Shown piece by piece: positions 12,721 through 26,012 of a stretch of DNA of 64,000 nucleotides. Numbering within the stretch: the stretch's first letter is position 1; every line of letters begins with the position of its first letter. The notes under the pieces are model-generated. The model had not been told where the DNA came from. It worked only from the letters and a program-made list of their open reading frames with translations, and did no database searches. The stretch is from Climacteris rufus (Eukaryota > Chordata > Aves > Passeriformes > Climacteridae). A program made the position numbers and the translations under genes. The stretch lies in the NCBI GenBank assembly GCA_013398175.1, contig VZRZ01006450.1:124001-188000 (forward strand), in the 5' to 3' direction.

Positions 12721-14074
12721 ATCCGTTTTGCCTACACTAGCCTGATTAATGTATTTAAAGAAATAAGAGATGCAATTTAAAAGAAAAAAAACATTGATGG
12801 AATGCACTGAGGAGTACATTGAAAGTGCCATTAAACCCATCAGAACTTTGCTCTCTGACCAGAAATGCATATTTGAAGTGTTTGATTCAAATACAGAGTG
12901 AAACTTAGTGATTTCAGGAGTGGTGCTGTATTTTCCCTTCATTTTCAGCTGTCAAAGTTTTGGAAACCTTTTTGGAACTGAATTCCAGAAACTGTTAGTT
13001 AAGATAAACTCTTCAAGAGCTGCTTACCATAGGTCTATCATATTAGGATGGTTAATTTTAACTCTAGAGAAGGGAAGTAATCTCTTCCACTAGTTCACAT
13101 GGATGTGCCGTTAGCACATTATTCCTCACGATGCCACAATCGAAACAGATGTCTTTGTATAAAAGTAGAGTGAATCATTGGTGCAGTAACATGTGAGAAC
13201 GTGTATAACAATATAGGGAAGGATGTGGAAAGTGGAACTACCATATGAAAAAAAGTCAAATACCTTTCACTGGCACTAAATGCAAATATAAAAATCTAGT
13301 GCTGTTGTTGATGATGCCATTGAGTATTAGCCCACCCTTTACTCTTTGTTTGGCTAAGTGCTCTGCTTTAAGTGTTCTGTCACCTTAAAAAAGGATGTAG
13401 AAGTCAGTCTGCAGACAAAAGTAATCTGTGACTTTTGCTGGTGTGGAATATAAATTTAACTACTTGCCTACCCATTTGTGTCATTAAAAGTGACTTTTTT
13501 GATATTTTTGTTATGTGATCCAAAACATGTGAAGTCACTTCTTTTCTAGTCATGAGAAGCTGAGGTTTATTTATTGCTTTCAGTAAATTATAATGATGGC
13601 AGAAAAGGTCTTAATCTCTTAGAATCTGCAGGGAGCTTTAAGTCAGATAGAAAGGAAGCATTCTTACAGTAAGCCAACTGTTACAGATCACATGCATTGA
13701 CTCAAGGTTGGCTTTAATGGTAGGAGCCAACTTAGGTAAGAAGATCACAATATAAATAACAGAAACACCTAAGAATCATAATGGACTTTTTTGTACATGC
13801 GGAGCTGCTCCTAGAGTAGTTCAACAAGAAACTTCTGGGTTGAAACACCGTAACTGTGCTGTCTGGTTGGAGTTGAGGCACGAGCTCTGATGAACCAGAG
13901 CTCTGCTGAGCCATTTCTGAAAGCTGGGTAGGCACTGGCTCCAGACCATCTCTGTGTGATGGATGTGATGCCTTACCTTGCAGTACAGAATGCCTAATGT
14001 AAAATAGGGATTTGACCATACCTAACTTGGATCTTTTCTCTCTTCTTTTTTTCCAATCCTACTACCCTCTTCAG

Positions 14075-14159
14075 ATTGTGACGGCAGTGAAATTTTTACA
14101 GAACCCACGGGTCCGCCAAAGTCCTCTTGCAACCAGAAGAGCATTCCTGAAGAAAAAAG
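14075..14159 (+). CDS. PEX14: PEX14 coding exon (human exon 3): first half of PEX5-binding domain
   Basis: PEX14 is the peroxisomal membrane docking protein that binds cargo-loaded PEX5 (and PEX19) through a small N-terminal three-helix domain. This exon encodes 28 full residues, including AVKFLQNPRVRQ and SPLATRRAFLKKK, plus the first base of a Gly codon. These match vertebrate PEX14 almost exactly; human has Ser where this bird has Pro in QNPRV. The two aromatic residues known to hold the WxxxF motif of PEX5 (human F35 and F52) are present as KF and AF. A pyrimidine-rich tract ending in TTCAG precedes the exon, and the donor is GTAAGG. The exon starts on a codon boundary and ends in phase 1. 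The start codon lies in upstream exons not seen here. Assuming 28 upstream residues as in human, this exon begins at residue 29. Confidence 0.96.
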
Positions 14160-16925
14160 GTAAGGTTATGACCTCGGATAACGAGGGACCTTGAGTTAGT
14201 GTAAAGCCAGAATGTATAGCTGTGGAATATTAGATGTTACAGACAGAGCAATTAGTCTGTCTCAAAAAAAGATTTGAAGTTTATAAGAAATATCAGTCAC
14301 TTTTCTTCCCAACTGACTAGCACAATATTTGCACCAGATGTGCAGTTGTGGAGTACAAAAGACACATGGGAAGTTTTTGGGTTAACTGTTATCAGATCTT
14401 TTCTGCAATGAGGACAGTTCAGAGTTGTGGACTAGTTGGTCAGTTCAAACCTTACTGACACTGGCTTTAGAATGGCCATCTCTGGGTGAAAAGGTCAAAT
14501 GTTTCTGAAGAGAGGCAGAGAGAGGAGTGAAGGGCAAAGGACTTGGTGAAAGTAAACAAGGTCAGGTTAAGGTCAGGCTTGGGGTCAACCTGACTTTCAG
14601 GCTGAAATGGTAAACTACTGACTGAGTTTAGCCCTTCTCTATAGCAGAGATAGAACAGATCCTGACAAATCCTATATCGTCTTAGTCAGAGGGAGCATAC
14701 TTTGGCCATTGGCAACAGAGAATTTATTTTACTTTCTGACTCATGGTGGAACTATCTTTTGTTCCTTTTGTATTTGTAAAATTTTTATTCCACAACTTAC
14801 TGTGCATTTCAGGTGAAGTTCACTTCATATTTTGCTACAATCCTGGGACCATATTGCTTACATCCTTACCACAAGATGTCAATAGTGACAGTTTTAACTT
14901 GTAGTTAATTACATGCACTGTGGAGCACTTTAAGGTGTTGAAGTGATATTGAAAATACAAACTCCAAACTTCAGAGGGGAGTGACCCACATATATATTGA
15001 AGTCATAAGTACTTTAAAGTACATCAAATTCTAGAGCTAAAGATCTTGAGCTTTGTAACGTAGGAAGCCTATGAAATACATATTTTTCTATTTGGAGTTA
15101 TGAACTGTTTATTGAGATGCCTGAGACCTGCAGTCATGAGGTGGAGAGTTGTAGGGTGTTGAGCACTTTGCTCATCTCCAATAGCAGGAGTCCTAGAAGG
15201 GAGTGGCAGCCTTGCGTTTTGGCAGTGGTGTCATGACAAGCAGCTCACGGGCACATCATTTTGAGTGTGATCCTCTCACTGCTTGTCCTAGTGCCAGTTT
15301 AGCGAACATTCCAGTCACATAGGCATGTTGCTTGCCCTGCCCTGCCATCAGGATGACATTAAAATTTGGAGCCCGTTGGTCGCTTGTGCCGTGAGTTTTT
15401 CCTTGAAATATGTGGACCTATGGGGAGTAATTAATCATAAAAGCTTGGGGATTTCAACTCTATCATCGAAGCAATGAAGCAAGGGAAAGCTGAGCCTAAA
15501 AGCTGTGCTGATTACCCAGGGTAACCTGATACAAAATCTATTGTTGCTGAGAGATCCTTAGCCCCCAGTATATCGTGCAGTATTATAACTGCCTGATCTT
15601 CTTCTGTGCTGACAATGACCAGTTATTCCTCATTTTCTCTCTCAACACAGCTGGGTTAGAATTTCATTTGCAGAAGGTATTTAGAGCAATTTAGAGACAA
15701 ATGTCTCTGGTGTTTGCTCTGCACTTCCCCACCGCAGGCTTCGCTGAACAGTTTTTCGTATCAGGAGCTACATCTAATCTGTTTAATTTTAATAAATCCC
15801 TGACTGGGAGAAGAGGAAGGGTGGGGAGATGGAGGCACAGAGAAACTGTGGCCCAACTAATACTTCTTATGAATTACTTGGCTAATAATTACTAAAGAGC
15901 AGAAATGATTTGGTAGAACTGTTTGTTTGTTCCTGTTTGTTAATTAGCCCCACTTCCCTTTGTGCTAATTGTTTTTGTTTTTTTCTTAAACTTAACAGTG
16001 GGAGATAGGAAGGAGCAGGGTCCAGTAGTGCCTGTACCCAGCAGTCACTGGAAATACATCCATGTGGAATGTGGCCTGTGTTTGGTGCTGGCGTGGTACC
16101 TATGTGGCATAGCAGATGGAGGCAATTATTCTTGAAACATAGATGTCATGGCTGGTTTAGTCCTGAGTAGATGAGGGGTTACAGGGTTTGGTAGGCTGTT
16201 CCCCCTGGTCTCTATATAGTCCCTGTCATTCCAGTGATAATGGTCATCCCCTTTTGAGGCTGGCTGGTGGAGAAGTCCTCACTGCAAGCTGAAAATGTCC
16301 TGCAGTCCTGACTTTGCCTCAGAAAATTCGCTTCTGAAACTCGCAGAGGTTGTTCCACTTAGAATTACAATTTTTTTTTCTTTTTCTCCTTCCTAGAAAA
16401 GGCCAATCAAATTTTATTTCCTTTTGGTATTATTTAATATTTAGTGTAGGAGCTGGATTTGGTTTAATACATTTCAGTGAGATGAGAAATGAAAGTTTCT
16501 GCAGGATCATCAGCTGGACTGGGTTTGGTGAAACAGTAGTTGTAGAGGCTGAAATCACTTGTTCTGTGCAGGTCAGGGGGTGCTGAACCTCGCTTTCTGG
16601 CACATGGGGTCATACAGCATTGATGACAGTTGGGAGGGTGAGGGTGTCCTGGATTTGTAAAAGGGCTTTCAAAAGTCAGATGAGATTTCTCTGTTGTCTT
16701 AAGCACTTTTAAACTCCCATATACAGAGGCATTAATGAGAAACATGAAGTTATTAGAATCATTTATCATTTTCTTTGAAGCTTACACTGGCATTTTGTGT
16801 AATTTATGACATTTCCTCCTTTTTATCATGAACTTCTTCAGATGAAGGGAAAAACAGCTGTTTCCCCTCAGAGTATCTGAAAGAAAAGAAAGGAAAAAAA
16901 GATGCTGTTTGTTTTTTGTCCAACT

Positions 16926-16961
16926 CGCTGATTCTGCTGATGACATGCCACAGAATCAGCG
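16926..16961. repeat. Perfect 11-bp inverted repeat (hairpin or dimeric site)
   Basis: CGCTGATTCTG at 16926-16936 is the exact reverse complement of CAGAATCAGCG at 16951-16961, with a 14-base spacer (CTGATGACATGCCA). It lies in intron 3 in a locally CpG-containing stretch. Function is unknown; it may be a transcription-factor site pair or chance. Confidence 0.6.
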
Positions 16962-17199
16962 GCGCCTTGGGAGTAATTAGACAGCATGTGGGGCTTAAAC
17001 CCTTGTGGAAATGTGTCTGTCATTTAACTGTTGTGCCTCAGATGTCCTGCACTGCTCAGTTACCCATCCGGTAACTCATGTGGCTTGTTAATTTTGTGTA
17101 CTCTGAATCTCTAACTTCTGGCAAGACAGAGAAAGGGGTGGAAGTGCACGAAACGTGGGGAGCTCTGTTTTCAGGGTGCTGGGGTTTTGGGGCAGGGAA

Positions 17200-17365
17200 G
17201 GGGAAAACTGCTAGGTTACAGACTTGTGTCATCTTGGATGAAGAACTGTTTTCTTAGTTGCTTGTTCTCTTCATCTGTAAAGCGAGTACAGTAATGCCTT
17301 CCCAGAGTGGGATTGTGGGAACAGATGAAAAAAAGCATATGAGGAGCTCAGAAATAATAGGGATG
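17200..17365 (+). mobile_element. MIR-like ancient SINE remnant
   Basis: TCATCTGTAAAGCGAGTACA followed by GTGGGATTGTGGGAACA and GAGGAGCTCAGAAATAATAG follows the order of the amniote MIR core and tail (consensus-like CATCTGTAAAATGAGGATA, GGTGTTGTGAGGA, GAGGTGCTCAGATA). It is heavily diverged and identified from memory of the family. Confidence 0.5.
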
Positions 17366-19164
17366 GAAGAACAGGAGTGCATTAGAGCAAGTTAATGTAT
17401 AATTGTTGAGTTATGTTGGGAACATGTCCACTCAGAAGGTTTTTTGCAGTGCATCAGAGTTCCAGAGAATTTTTCCAGTGTCAAGATGCCAGACTATGGT
17501 GTTTTTTGAAGAGATGAAAAAATTACTTAATTCTACATGCCCTTTCCAGTCAGGGCTCAAAGACACTTGATCCCCTGGAAACAAAGGCTGTCAGCCGCAG
17601 AATTTCCAGTAGAAAACTGACTTAATTTTCTTCCTCTCTTTGTAGTCTGCATTCTTGGAAGTTGAACCCCTGTCTTTTCTCCTTTGCAAAAGAAACCCCA
17701 GTGATTCACCTTCGGGACCTGAAGGATGGGGTACAGCCCACTACTGGAGGACTCAAAAAAAAGCAAATTCTTCAGCAGATTTCAATTTAACCCTCTTTTA
17801 TTACTTTTCTTGTTTTTATAATTTAAGTCCATTTCATGAGGCAGTTTGCATGTCCTTGAATGGAATCTCGTTACCATGAAAGCTTTTTTAGCATTGATTT
17901 CATAACAGTCTTAATTTAATAGTGCTGTCATTACTGAGAAGCTCTGAGAGTGAGGCCCCAGCTTTCCAGGTCACTGACCTTTTAATTACAAACCTTGTTC
18001 TGATGGCCAGGTTATCGACTGGACAGCTCCCAACTCCTGCCCCCAGCATGAAGATGAAAATAACTGCCTTTCCTCCCCCACTTCCAGAAAAGGGAGGAAA
18101 AGAGTAACCTCTTGTGTTTCCAAAATTAATTTTCTCCTTCAGCGTTACTTTGTAATTAATTCTTTAACATGTCTCAGTGAAGCTCAAACAGTTTTTACAA
18201 AGCTTTTTCTTGAGAAGAAAATAAAATGCAAGCCAATAGAGTCCAGTGCCAACTCAACCAGAAAAACGGAGTTAGTAACCTGTGCTGTCAAAAAACCTGT
18301 TTGGGCCAAACCGCTCTGGCCCTCCAAACCTTATGGTTTTCTAGAAAGTACCATGTTTGATGCAATAACATGGGATTAGGCTTTAAGTGTTGACTATTCA
18401 AGGAATGCTAGGTGACTTGTCCTTCTCTTCAAACCTGTCAGGATATGAATTTGAGAGATGGTGAAGAAAAGGAATGAGGGCTTTATTTCACTGTTGTGCT
18501 GGTGTTGGCTTCTCCACAGTGGCTGGTGTGGGCCGTTGTGGATTTGTGCTGAAGCCAGTGTTGGCAGTACAGAGGTGTTTCAGCTATAGCTGAGTGGTGT
18601 TTACACAGAGCCGAGGCCTTGCTGCTGCTCACCCCACCAGCGGGGAGGCTGGAGGTGCATGAGAAGCTGAGACAGCTGCCCCCAGCTGACCGAAGGGATG
18701 TTCCATACAATCTGTTCACTGTTTTCAGTACAAATCCAAAACACAGCCCCATACTAACTACTGTAAAAACCCCCACTCCATCCCAGCCAGACCCAGCACA
18801 ACTGCACAAGTGATTGTGTGCATGAGGCTTGTCCTGTTTTGTACTGGCAGCTCAGGTAACTTGTTCTGTGGCTGCTCTCACCAATGCCTGCACACACTTC
18901 ATCAGTTGCACTTGCAAAGCTACAAACAAGACCAAGAATTCAGATGCTGATAGCAAAAATTTATTACAAGAATATGGTTAGTGTTTTAAGCTTCTAGTAC
19001 AAATTAATACACAGCAAGAGAAAGTTCACTAGCATAGGTAGAAGCAGGGAGGTGCTTTCTGATTTTTGAACAAGTATGCAGCAGGTGTTCAAGTGGCATG
19101 AAGTAAGTCTAACATCTTGTGTAGACTTACAGAAATGACTGTGGAGGTTGAATGGAAGTCAGCA

Positions 19165-19445
19165 CATTCTACATTTTCATGGTGCTTTTCATTTGAGGAT
19201 CTTGGAGCACATTGTACCCATTAACCATGGAAACTTTGCAGTTAGTTGCATGGAGCATGTTTGATGGTGTTTATGATTATCAGAGTCATTCTATGATCTA
19301 GATCTCACTGTGCTTCCCACTAAAAAGCATCCACCTCTGAGGTAGAGGACAGCAGCTGCTTAACATCACTACATGATTTTTAGGAGAGGAAATGAAGAAT
19401 ACTTTATCTAAGTGATCTTGCAGAGGGAGCTTTAGGGATAGACAA
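19165..19445 (-). mobile_element. MIR-like ancient SINE remnant
   Basis: GGTGCTTTTCATTTGAGGAT, then TTGGAGCACATTGTACCCAT, resembles the reverse complement of the amniote MIR tail (CGCCTTTCATCCGAAGGAT, AAAGCGCTTTAC). GGAGAGGAAATGAAGAATAC further on sits where the core GGGGAAACTGAGGCA would lie. The copy is old and the boundaries are approximate. Confidence 0.4.
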
Positions 19446-21994
19446 TGTAATTACTGAGTAAAAAGTTTACTAAGATTCTTGAAAAGCACTATGGGATATT
19501 TAAGTACTAAAGATGGTTAGGCCTCTGTTTATGACTGTTCAAGACAGCTAATGTGCCTTATAATATTTTGCTAGGTTAAAGACAAATATGTCCTGCACCT
19601 GTCATGCATCCAGTGTGTTCTTTGGGTGCCTTCCGTCCAAGCTTTGGCTCTACACAACCCTGCATAAATGGGGAAATGTGATTGTCTCCCAAAGAGCTTA
19701 TTAGGGACCTGAAGAATGAAGAGTGAGTGAATGGAGGCTGTCATTGCTGACAAACTCACACCAGTTCCCATCTGAATCAGCATAAGTGGTAGTCACATCT
19801 GTTTGTGGCACTCTGCTGTGTTTGCCCAGTGCTGAGAATGTTCAACATGCAGGTAAGATTTCCACTGCTGGAGTAGCATAATGCAGAATAATAGCTGTGC
19901 TTGGGATCCAGAAACTAGTTCCACCTTTCTGTGTTTTCTACTAGTTGCCTTCTTTTTTCTCCCTGAAAATGATTGAGAATCTCTATCCATCTGCTGAGAA
20001 GGAGATGTCTCCCTGTCCTGCTGCTCTGTCGTATGCAGATCTGTCACCTGCCGTTCAGTACCAGCCCATTCATCATGCTGACTCTTTTCCCCCATCAATT
20101 TTACTGCTGTTTGTGGTGTCTGAACTTGTCATGAACTTTACAGATTTTCTTGGCTTCTTTGGTGAGAAGGAACGTGCGGTAGTGCTGACAAAATGTGATA
20201 AACTGCTCGGCCTTAGGACATCCTGGGAATCAGCTATGGTGCTGCTTTGGAGTTGTCAGGGTTTTGAGAAGAATATAGTTGATGAAACCCTTCACTGTCA
20301 TTCCTCAAGATATGAAAGGAGGTTTGGAAAAACGAGTCTGTTTAGTCCCTATACACATGAAGAATCAGTTTATTGCTGGTCTTTGACTCTTGTCCCAGTC
20401 ACTAGTCTTTCATAAGAGAGCAGAAAACCACTTGATATCAGCTTACACATAACTACTGTGATGCAGTGTACAAAGGAAGGCAAGCCTTTCTTTTTCCTAC
20501 CTGTTAATGTTTGTAATGGACAGATGATTAAGGGAAGGGTGTGTTTGGTGGAAACTGTAGCTACGTACAAGTGAGTTTCTTATTTTAGAAGAACATCATC
20601 CCAGTATACATTTCACTTTTTTATAATGATTTTTATAACTGAGTGGCATCTAGAAAGTAAGGTGAGCAATAGTTTTCTGAAAATTCTGAGATTTGGAAAT
20701 TTGTTTTTATTTTAAATAGGGATTAACATTTAAAATCACAATTAAAAAAAAAGGAAATATTGTAGACCCCTATAGATCACTCTGTATTGATTAGACTGGA
20801 GTCTAATCAATATAAAGAGATTAATAGAATAATATATTATGTACCGTAATATTATAATGAGGACATTTGGAAAAATGCTCTTTTAATTGTTATGAAATCA
20901 TTACTTTTATCCAGAACATTTTTGAGTTTTTTGAAGAAACATTTTCTGTATGGAAAAACTATTTTCTAGACATTTGTCAATGAGCTGTACTTGGAAGGAA
21001 GGCATTCATTCATAGAAGTGCTTTTCACTGGCAGGAAAATGTATCGTTGTTACTGGATAGTTCTGACAAGGTTGTCATCTTGCTAGATAATTTTAAAGGG
21101 CTTTGATACAAGATCTGCTATTTAATTTTAAAACCATGAAAATCCCAGTGACTTTCTCTTTGATTTCCATGTGAAATGTTAACAAGGTGTATCGTGACAG
21201 GCACTCTTTTGATGTTTAAGGATGTTGTGAACATTTAGGGATCAACTCTGGAATTTTACATCCTCTTAATGCCTATATGTGTGTTCTCTAACAGAAGATA
21301 CTAGTCAAATTAGTGGTACTATTATTCCTCTCTAACCAGGTTCAGCCTACAGTGATCTTGAACCCTTTAGATCTACACTCCACAGAAAAAGAGAAGTGAT
21401 TCATTTAGTGCATATTGGGTAAACAGTCTGCTACATCTCCTGTTTCTTTTGGGCCACAGAAATTCCTCATGACTTCAGTGAAGAATCCAGAATCACCATT
21501 GCAATGTTTTTGTACCTTGAAAATTATTGATAAATTGGAACAGACCGGTTTGATGCTCAGGAAGTTGTGCATGCTACAAAATGCTGTTTGTAAGCTTAAT
21601 TTTAACAAATAATTGGAATGTCATGGATTTAATGATGTCTCTCCATTTGGCTATCTGACAGTAACTATGTAATATAAAATAGCTGTTAAAAGTGGCTTTG
21701 CAAAATTAACTCCTATTGCTCACTGACTGTGTTTTGAGTCATATCTGCCTTGTATACTGACAAAGTAATGTTTCGATTCCTGGTAGCATTGAAAAAACAA
21801 TGTGATTACAGCAGAGTGAATTGTAGTCTATTCTAGAAGATACTGCTAAAATAGTCACTTATATTCCAAGTCCTGAAATTGTTAGCCCTTAGTGATGGGC
21901 CCCTAAGTCTGACTTGTAAATTTAATGATTTATTTATCAAGTTTATAAGTGAAAGTAAATGCCAAGTGCCAAGAGAAAGTCACTTCTGTAGTTG

Positions 21995-22165
21995 CAATCT
22001 AAGAGCAGGCATGGGAGATCTGAGACAGGACTGCTTGCTTGGCTTTGGGTAAATTTCTTGTTTGCAGCTTGCCCATCTGTGAAATGGGGTTAATTACCAC
22101 TTTTGCATTATTGACTCAATAAGATTTGTGTTAGTTATGTTTATAAACTGCTCTGATATGCTTGT
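21995..22165 (+). mobile_element. MIR-like ancient SINE remnant
   Basis: GGCTTTGGGTAAATTTCTTG is followed by GCCCATCTGTGAAATGGGGT and TAATTACCAC, matching the MIR core order (CTTGGGCAAGTCACTT, CCCATCTGTAAAATGGGGAT, AATACC). This is one of the clearer copies in the window. Confidence 0.6.
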
Positions 22166-23739
22166 TTCAGGGTTCTTGGTGCTGCAGCGTGTGATTTTTG
22201 AAGTTACTGCAGTAAAAGCCACACTTGCAGAGAAACCGAGAATTTACTTCCATCAGCTGTGTATGGGAGGCAAAAGCTGCAAACTTTAGAATGTCAGAAC
22301 GTCAAGGCTGGGGCAGATTGCGTGCAATCCTAATCCAGCCCTGCAGCTTTGACCTTTGGAGAAAGATTTACCTTGAGACAGTTGAAGAAATCTACGTACG
22401 TTTGCGTAAAAATATTTCTGTGATAGAAGGAATTTGCTTTTCACTGTCATCCAGCCCAGAGTTTCTCCACAGACTTCCTGGAGCAGGTAAAGGAATTCAT
22501 CTCCTGACCTGCTCTGAGAATGAACCTAGTATTCTAAGTCTAAAGAGACAGCCTTCCCTCTTGAGGCTAAAACAAGGAGTGTAATTAGGATAATCTGTGT
22601 TGTTCTTCTGCTGCAATCTATCTCAGAACTAATGATACTTTCCTGCTAGGAAAGATAAAATAAGTTCCTGTATGAGATAATTCTCTAACATCTCTTAGAT
22701 GATATTTCTGTTCTGTTTATGTCTTGGGTACCCGTGAACATGAAATCCTACAGTTTGTTTTTCTGCTACACACTGTTCCCACTTAATTTTAATCTGAAGT
22801 GCAATAATTCTTTCCTTAACTAAGAGGTTTATTTAGTTTTTGGTTCATTCCTAGCTGTTCTTTCTCCTGGAGCCTAGTCCAGGTGACTCCACTCTCCCAG
22901 GAGCAGAGCAGAGAATTCATTCTCATGAAACCTGAGGCGCTCTGAAGTAAAAGCTGTTGACTTTGTCATACTGTGCAAATGTGCCTTGCTTTTAGCAAGA
23001 CAATAAAGGGTAAATGGGGTGATCTCTGCTCCTGTGGAGAGGTCAGGTGGTTACATTACACAATCTTCTAGAGCATCTTGCAGCAAATACATGGGTTATA
23101 TTAAAAGTTGCAATCATATCATTTTTTAAAAGTAAATTGCTGACCTTATGCAGTGGAATCAGCTTTATTGAATTTCGCCAAAAATGCGTTTATAATCCCC
23201 CCACCCCTGCATACACATGATATTCATGTCCTTGCTGCCCATGTGGAAATGTCCCTTTTTACGGTGATAAAATTATATTTGTCTTTGTCTCTGCCTTGCC
23301 TCACCTTTTAAGATTCCATCCTTTAGAGACACCAGTGGATATCCATACCAGAGAATGAAGATGGGCAATATCCCTGCATGGCTGGCTGGCTGACTGTGAG
23401 CCAACTACCACGGAACAAATAAATAAGCTTTTCACATTTAGAGGACAAATAAAGCTGAGGATAGGTGTAATATGAGTATTTTTCTAGGAGTGTTGTGGCC
23501 TTACCATAGGTGAGAAGTTTATTTTTACTTTGAAGTACCTACACTTTGCTTTTGGATTTTTTCTAATTGCCATGCAATAGGAAGTGTAAAATCCACTAAC
23601 AGTTATTGTGCTACTCATAGTACTGTGTTAGGTGCCCTCTTTCAATAATAACTAACCATAAAACTCTCTAGGTTTTGGCCACCTACAGCCTCCTTCCTGA
23701 ATTCACTTGAGAAAATGGTGTTCTGCAGTGTATTCAAGA

Positions 23740-24050
23740 ATTTAATACACCTCTATCCCATATTTCTATGCCACTTTGCATATTCAAAGTACTCTACCAA
23801 TCTTAGTTGACTAAGCTTGTGACACCTTTTGTGAAATGGCAAGATTATAAGATTAATTGAAGGCACTTTGTGATTACATGTTTTCTTCTTCATTACACCT
23901 TTGTACTCTTGAAACAGTTTGCAAATTCCAAATTTTAGTGGCAAACAGAAGAAATATGCCATCCCCCTTTTAGATGGGGACACTGACACAGATGTATTAA
24001 CAGTTAGATCTGAGATAATTCTGACTGCCAGCCATAAATCTGTATGTATA
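23740..24050 (-). mobile_element. Possible MIR-like ancient SINE remnant
   Basis: CCTTTTAGATGGGGACACTG followed by ACACAGATGTATTAACAG resembles the reverse-complement MIR core (TTTTACAGATGGGGAAACTG, AGGCACAGAGAGGTTAAG). The preceding 200 bases are too diverged to place firmly. Confidence 0.35.
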
Positions 24051-25779
24051 ACCATACTGTACTATAATGTCAGTGTGATGTACTGATGTATAGCATTTTC
24101 AGTAAAATTACTTAGAGCATTTTCATGTTTATCCACCATTCCAGGCCTCAGCTGCTTTGAGGGGTGGTGGAAGAGGTTAAGCTGGTTTTATTCAATAAAT
24201 TCAACGCAAACCATCTAAGTAAATGAAGGGGCAGATTGGCCTCTGCCATGTTAGCCTGGATCCCTTCTTACAGCATCCCCCCGCCTGTCTTTCTTATGTA
24301 GTGTTTAAAAGACTGGTTGCTCAGAGGTACAGGGAAGAATATCAGAATGTCATTACTTCTGCTCTTCAAGTAACCAGGAGAATGCAGCTGTTAAACTCAA
24401 GATATAAAACACATGTTTAAAAGATGACTCTGTATGTGTTTAAAAAAAAGAGCGAGAGAAGATTCAAGGGAACCAAAAAATAGCAGGTTCCATTACTGTA
24501 ATTAAATGGCAGCATTTAACCTATCAGGCCGTTGCGTGTGTGTGAGAGACGAGCAGGGAGCTGCATTTGAAATGATCACTGTCTTCCTTGGGGGATAGAG
24601 TAGTTAAATAATTTGTTTGTGAGGTGTGAGTTTAGTGTTGGGTAAAGCAAGTGCTTGTGCATGTGTCTCAAAGCTGGGCTGGCTGAGAATGGTATTTACC
24701 AGCATGTGCACTGCCCAGAGGAACACAGGCTGCTTGTGCCCATTTGTTCGGTTATCTGCAGAGTCAGGGCCTCAGCTGGGCCCACACTGCATCATAAAAG
24801 GAGAGCTTTTCTCACCCCAAGCCACCTGAGACAGACAGCAGTAGCAGTAAAAGAAAACCAGGGAGGAAATGGAGGCAGAAGAGAATTGGAGTCCCTTTGG
24901 TGAGCTTTCTCTCCTGCGGTGACTGTAGAGGGTGGGCTGTTGTATGTGGCTGTTGCACTTGGCACTCAGGAGTCTGGCCATTGTGACATCCCTGGGGACC
25001 AAGGGTGAAGCTGCTGCTCAGGGATCTGCCCCTTAAACAGCACATCAGTCCCTTCCCCCACAGCAATGTTGTACCTGTGCCTGGCATGACTCCTGTGCTT
25101 TGAGACTCTGGGGTGCAAAGCCACGTGGAGAGAGAGGCATCTGCAAAAGGCAGCCTTGGCCCTTCATCATCGGCCTTGACTCTGAAAAGCTCTTTGGGTA
25201 GACCTATACAGTGATGTTGATTCACTTTTTGGCATCCCAGACAGGAGACACATTCTTATGTAGTGCCCAGAAGGGAGTATTTTCCCATTTTTATTCACTC
25301 CCTTTTCATTTGTGTGGTGATTCCTTTGTTTAGGGAATATTTGCTAATCCAGGAATTCCAAGAGCTGTCCTCGTACTTTGAACAGCTTCAGCTGCCTCCC
25401 CTACTGATCTCACTTGTGTTGTATTGCAGGAACATGCCCATAGGTGGTTTTTGATATTCACTCCAGTTTTTGTATGAATTCTGTATAGCCACTCCCATTT
25501 TAACTCCTGGGGTGGGACTTTTGAGGCTTTAGAAGACAACAGACAGTGTTAAAAATAGAGATATTCCTGTATTTCCTTATTGAACATTCAGTCCCAGTGA
25601 CTGGATTTTGAGGGCAACACTTGGCTGAAAGGAGACCAGAGAAATGCCTTGTATTTTAGCACCCAGTCAAAGCAATGCATGAATTTGAGTCCTTGATGAG
25701 AGTTAGAAAGCTGAAAGTATTTCCATAGATGATCTACAAAAAAAAAAAAAAAGGATAAATATGTTATTTGAATAAATTA

Positions 25780-25801
25780 TTTGTTGCAAATTTGTTGCAA
25801 A
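25780..25801. repeat. 11-bp direct tandem duplication
   Basis: TTTGTTGCAAA occurs twice in direct succession, just after an A-rich run at about 25738-25752. Confidence 0.9.
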
Positions 25802-25920
25802 TGCCTTACCTAACTCAAGTGCATATAATGTATGTATAGATTCTCAAACCTGTCAGTCTTTGCACATGATGATTGTGCCAGTCTGAAATGTTTTAGAAAG
25901 GATATTGTGTAAAATTATTT

Positions 25921-26012
25921 CTCTTTTTCAGACATAGAAACTGAGGCAGATGGAGGTTAAATGACCTACACAAGGTCAATAGCAAGGCTGGGAATAGAAC
26001 ACAAATGTGTAG
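25921..26012 (-). mobile_element. MIR-like ancient SINE core
   Basis: The run TTTTTCAGACATAGAAACTG, AGGCAGATGGAGGTTAAATG, ACCTACACAAGGTCAATAGC, AAGGCTGGGAATAGAACAC tracks the reverse complement of the MIR core almost word for word (AGGAAACTGAGGCAGAGAGG, TTAAGTGACTTGCCCAAGGT, CACACAGC, GGGAATAGAACCC). This is the best preserved MIR-type copy in the window. Confidence 0.7.

Larger units (their letters stand above)
1..14074 (+). other. PEX14: PEX14 intron 2, 3' part (non-coding)
   Basis: No exon with recognisable coding sequence was found here; upstream PEX14 exons 1-2 could not be located. The stretch holds an old repeat tail (4626-4748), a minisatellite (5950-6245), the GC-rich repeat and gap region (7978-8550), a CR1 fragment (8580-8935) and CpG-retaining blocks near 9580-9720 and 12300-12720. 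The rest is AT-rich intron without anything I can name. Confidence 0.8.

Noticed and set aside
12628..12942. 104-codon minus-strand ORF in intron 2
   Set aside because: No recognised domain or splice support; the AT-rich block looks more like conserved non-coding DNA.
19945..20415. 156-codon forward ORF in intron 3
   Set aside because: No family resemblance and no splice-site support; length is within what chance allows for 64 kb.
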